DNA of 64,000 nucleotides from Copromyces sp. CBS 386.78. Lineage: Eukaryota; Ascomycota; Sordariomycetes; Sordariales; Sordariaceae. The stretch is taken from assembly GCA_030685235.1 (NCBI GenBank), contig MU839167.1, positions 1 to 64,000 on the forward strand, written 5' to 3'. Both the position numbers and the translations under genes were made by a program. The notes beneath the pieces were generated by a model, which worked only from the letters and a program-made list of their open reading frames with translations, searched no databases and was not told the DNA's origin. Every line of letters starts with the position of its first letter. The stretch's first letter is position 1. This document shows positions 60,846 to 64,000 of this stretch, piece after piece.

Positions 60846-62339
60846 CCCTGAAGGACGGGGGTTTTTTCCGCCTTCACGCCCTATCACTCCCGTCCTCAAA
60901 CAACTTTCCTCCCGTCGCAGTGGGTTTTGGGATGATGATTGCTGGCACCATGGTAGCCAATGGATCTCCAGGGCCAAGATGCATTGATAAGACTCCTTCT
61001 TCTCGCTCTTTGGTCAATCGTCAGATTTGGATGTTCTGACAACAGGTTTCGGGGCATGCGCCCAAGTCTACATTGGGGATATGGAGGCAGAAACAGAAGC
61101 AGGTCCCGTCCAATCTCACAGTTCCACTTGGTTGGTTGGGTTTGGTTCGGACTCGATACTAGAGGTAGGTACCTTACCTAACCAAACTCGAACTTTCCAG
61201 GAAAGACCAGTTCTGTTGTTGATTGTCTGGGATTTGGACAATGGAAAGCGCCTTCGTCTGAACAACGGGAAGGAGGCACCCTCCAACCTTCAAAGGCACA
61301 GAAAGGATTGAAACTAAGCCTCGGTTGAAAGACACGAAACTGGCAATTTGCAGGACGGACTCGAACGTCGCATCGACATCACCTCTTCCCGACCTGCCTC
61401 TGCCTGCCTGCCTGCCTGCTCCTCGAAACCAACTTCTGCTGGTTCTCCTGCAGCATTTTCCAATCTCATGCACCTTGGCCTATTGGTTCACCGGATTTCA
61501 CGATGCCAGGCTGTCTCGGTAGTCGACTGGCCTCACCGGCATCCGCAAGCGGAGAACCGAGAAAGACACCACGCCCGAGCGGCGTCTCCAAGTTCGTACC
61601 CTTGGCAAGTAGGAACTGGATCATGGCGCCTCGATTCCCATGCACGCAGATACGGCAACGCACCAGGGCAGTTCCTGGACATCCTCGACGCCATGTCACC
61701 GTACCTCCCCCTCCCAGCACTCCTACCCGACCTCTACCTAGCTGGTCCCGGAGACACCAGAGCAGAGCTTCCCAATACCTATGACCCGGCAAGCCACCGT
61801 CACGTCTTTCATCCGTGGCATTTCCATTGCCCCTGCTCAATGGTGACGGCAAAGGCCCAACATAAGACAAGTCAGACAAAGTTCTTGGCTCAACCTTGTG
61901 CCTGATGTCCCGGGCATATAGCTCTTCTTGTGCCTTTCTCGTCAGTCCTCCTCTTCACAATTCTTTTGGGACGGGGGATAAGTCTTGTTCCTGACGGTAC
62001 CCTTGTCATTACATGCTACTTAAACCGGTATACCTACTCCTGCCTTTGCTATGATCTCGATCCAGGTTTTCATCGTTTGATCGGCCCCATGCAACCCCCC
62101 TCCCATATCCCCCAGGCCAGTATCCTCGACCTACTTGCGGGTACCCGGATTTCACGTTTTTCATGCTATCATATCTTGCTTTCTTCTCATCCATTGTTGC
62201 TTCCCTTGGCTCTCACCCACTGATAAGCAAGCCATGCCACAGGGTCAGATGTGAGAGACTACATGTGCAAGTTCCATTCCCCCTCGTCTGCCAAAGACTC
62301 AAGCCGTCTCACTGCGGTGCCGTCGACAGAGGCACCAGA
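60846..62339. other. Intergenic/upstream region of the TM7S3/TM198-like gene
   Basis: 1.5 kb of normal composition between the Copia element and the next gene. Frames such as 61348-61905 (185 codons) overlap others on both strands and lack a domain. A CCTGCCTGCCTGCCTG repeat lies at about 61405-61421, and CTTACCTAACC follows AGGTAGGTAC near 61163-61180. I see no supportable gene. Confidence 0.55.
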
Positions 62340-64000
62340 ATGAGGGCCTCGAGCTTGGTTAACGCGAGGCACTTCTTGTGCCTCCACCTTCTCCTCACTC
62401 TCACAGCAGGAGGCTTGATCAGACCAGAAAAAAGGCAACAGTCAGAGATATCCATCACAGTATCCCCGAGTCAAATGTTTACCGGCCCCATCGAAAGCAC
62501 CATCAGTATGCCAACTTCACCAGCAGTGACTCAAAGCTCGTCGGAGAGCTCTTTATCAGTTACCACAACAATCTCTGCACCTGCAACCACCACTCCCACC
62601 ATCTCCGCTACTGCCGGGGCTACCAACGGTTCTTCCGTTTTTGAAGGTATGTGATCTCAATCACCAGGCCTCACGTTCTGGGGGCAAACAGCTTATCGAC
62701 TTTCAGTTACAATACCCCACGGCCAACTTCCCATCCAGCCAACAATTACTCCCGGCTGGGCAGTTTCCGGCGCCCTACTTATCGTGGCAGGTATCATCTG
62801 CGCTTTGGTCGGAATCAAGAAAAGATGGCTTCACACATTCCTCACAACCGGCTTCCTCGCCAGCTTAGGAACCACTGTCTTAATCCTTTACGTGACTAAT
62901 CCGCCAGTCAGTGACGCTGTTCAGGGAGCTTACGTCGTGGCTGCGGGATGTACTGGCCTGATAGTCGGCGGCCTAGCCATCATATTCCAGGACTTGGCCG
63001 AAGGTCTAGCCTGCCTGCTCGCTGGCTTTTGTTTCAGTATGTGGTTGCTTACTCTGAGATCCGGAGGTCTAATTCAGCACGGCGGCGGCAGAATAGCCTT
63101 TATCATCCTGCTATCCTTAGCCGGCTTTTGCTTATACTTCACTCGCTGGACGCGCACTTACGGCCTCATCGCGTCCGTTTCCTTTTCGGGCGCCACTGCT
63201 GCGGTTCTGGGTATTGATTGCTTTGCCCGTGCTGGATTGAAGGAGTTCTGGGCATACGACTGGGATCTCAATGACGATATCTTTCCCCTCGGCACAATCA
63301 CGTACCCGTTGACCCGTGGCATTCGCGCCGAGATAGCAGCCATCATGGTTATCTTTGCTGCCGGTATCGTTTCACAGCTCAAACTCTGGCAATTGGTTAG
63401 ACATCGACGGGAGTCGGAACTCGCAGGTCACGAAAAAAACTGGGAAGCAGAAGACGAGAAGACTGCACAACAGTTGGAAGAGGCAAGAGCTCGCGATCTC
63501 CGAGAGTGGGAACGGAAGTACGGAGATGGAAAAATCAGACAGGTACCTCCATCGGAAGATTTGGGTCTCGGTGATATGGACGGCGAAAAGCGAATGCTTC
63601 GACACAGTCAACGCAGCATATCGGCAGTTACGACGACCCGCTCAAGGTCAACGACAGGGACGGATTCTGGGAACAGCAAGTTCGAGTACGCAGTTGAAAG
63701 CGCAGCAACACCTTTGTCCTTGGCCCAAGCTACCGCGGCAGCAATGGCATGCTCTCCAACTCGCAACCTCAAAGGTGCCATTAAGGACTCGGATGATGAA
63801 GTCTCGAATGAGTCCAGCAACGATAGTGGAAGTCCGACTATCGCCGAAAAGGAGGCGGAGTTGAGGGAGAGCAATGGACGAAGGGTGGTGTCGTCGGTTG
63901 TTCCGATTTCTACACCAGGCTCTCAATCTTCATCAGACTCAAACTCGGGGCCTGGACCGCTACCTCTCGAAGGGGCAGAAAGACGAGCTGGAGGTGAGGG
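62340..64000 (+). CDS. TM7S3/TM198-like (DUF4203-type) seven-transmembrane protein, 3'-incomplete
   Basis: Exon 1 is 62340-62646; exon 2 is 62707 to beyond the window, with a 60 bp intron (GTATGT...TTTCAG, phase 1). At least 533 codons are present. The start gives a signal peptide (HFLCLHLLLTLTAGGLI), then KR and a Ser/Thr-rich lumenal stretch. Seven hydrophobic segments follow, for example GWAVSGALLIVAGIICALVG, TTGFLASLGTTVLILYV, AAGCTGLIVGGLAIIF, GRIAFIILLSLAGFCLYF and IRAEIAAIMVIFAAGIVSQL. Between TM6 and TM7 is the hallmark AYDWDLNDDIFPLGTITYPL of fungal TM7S3/TM198-like proteins. The tail is charged, then Ser-rich and probably cytoplasmic. Function in fungi is not established. An in-frame ATG at 62163 is an alternative start. 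The frame stays open to base 64000. Confidence 0.85.
62647..62706 (+). other. Intron of the TM7S3/TM198-like gene
   Basis: 60 bp, donor GTATGT, acceptor CGACTTTCAG, phase 1. Splicing joins VFE to VTIPHGQLP. Confidence 0.85.

Noticed and set aside
61348..61905. 185-codon frame before the TM7S3/TM198-like gene
   Set aside because: No domain, and strongly overlapping frames on the other strand (61466-61879); more likely leader or intergenic DNA.

Overview
The window looks like a filamentous ascomycete chromosome (Pezizomycotina, probably Sordariomycetes). Introns are short (59-82 bp) with GTRNGY donors and CTAAC branch points. The genes are fungal regulators: MED15, a Whi5-family repressor, ERF4 and a fungal TM7S3/TM198-like protein. 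Extremely AT-rich blocks consist of transposon relics in which C-to-T and G-to-A changes have removed almost every CpA/TpG, the signature of repeat-induced point mutation (RIP). I cannot name the species.

Layout. (1) 1-97 is the GC-richer end of a terminal-inverted-repeat element cut by the window edge. (2) 98-29148 is one nested, RIP-destroyed stack. A minus-strand Ty1/Copia element has its 5' LTR at 28969-29148. It is split by a plus-strand chromodomain Gypsy element (3261-28054, 225 bp LTRs, GTTAA target duplication). The Gypsy element carries two full-length minus-strand Tad-like LINEs of about 6.8 kb (3945-10727 and 13851-20652), each with its own target duplication. (3) 29149-55015 is ordinary-composition, gene-bearing DNA. 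It has about 8 kb with no supportable gene, then MED15 (+), a Whi5-like repressor (+), an initiator tRNA-Met (-), ERF4 (-) and a multi-pass membrane protein of unknown role (+). (4) 55021-60840 is a complete RIP-mutated Copia element (+), 174 bp LTRs, GGATG target duplication, itself carrying a 420 bp non-RIPed miniature TIR element. (5) 60846-64000 is gene-type DNA with the first two exons of a TM7S3/TM198-like membrane protein that runs off the window.

The protein genes are housekeeping or regulatory genes and do not form a pathway cluster. MED15 and the Whi5-like protein are both transcription regulators with long polyglutamine tracts. ERF4 is the accessory subunit of a Ras palmitoyltransferase. 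I found no biosynthetic cluster, CRISPR array or clearly new defence-like system. The most informative content is the layered transposon stratigraphy. It includes RIP borders that fall inside the LTRs, small elements inserted after RIP, and a possible extra coding relic downstream of pol in the Gypsy element.
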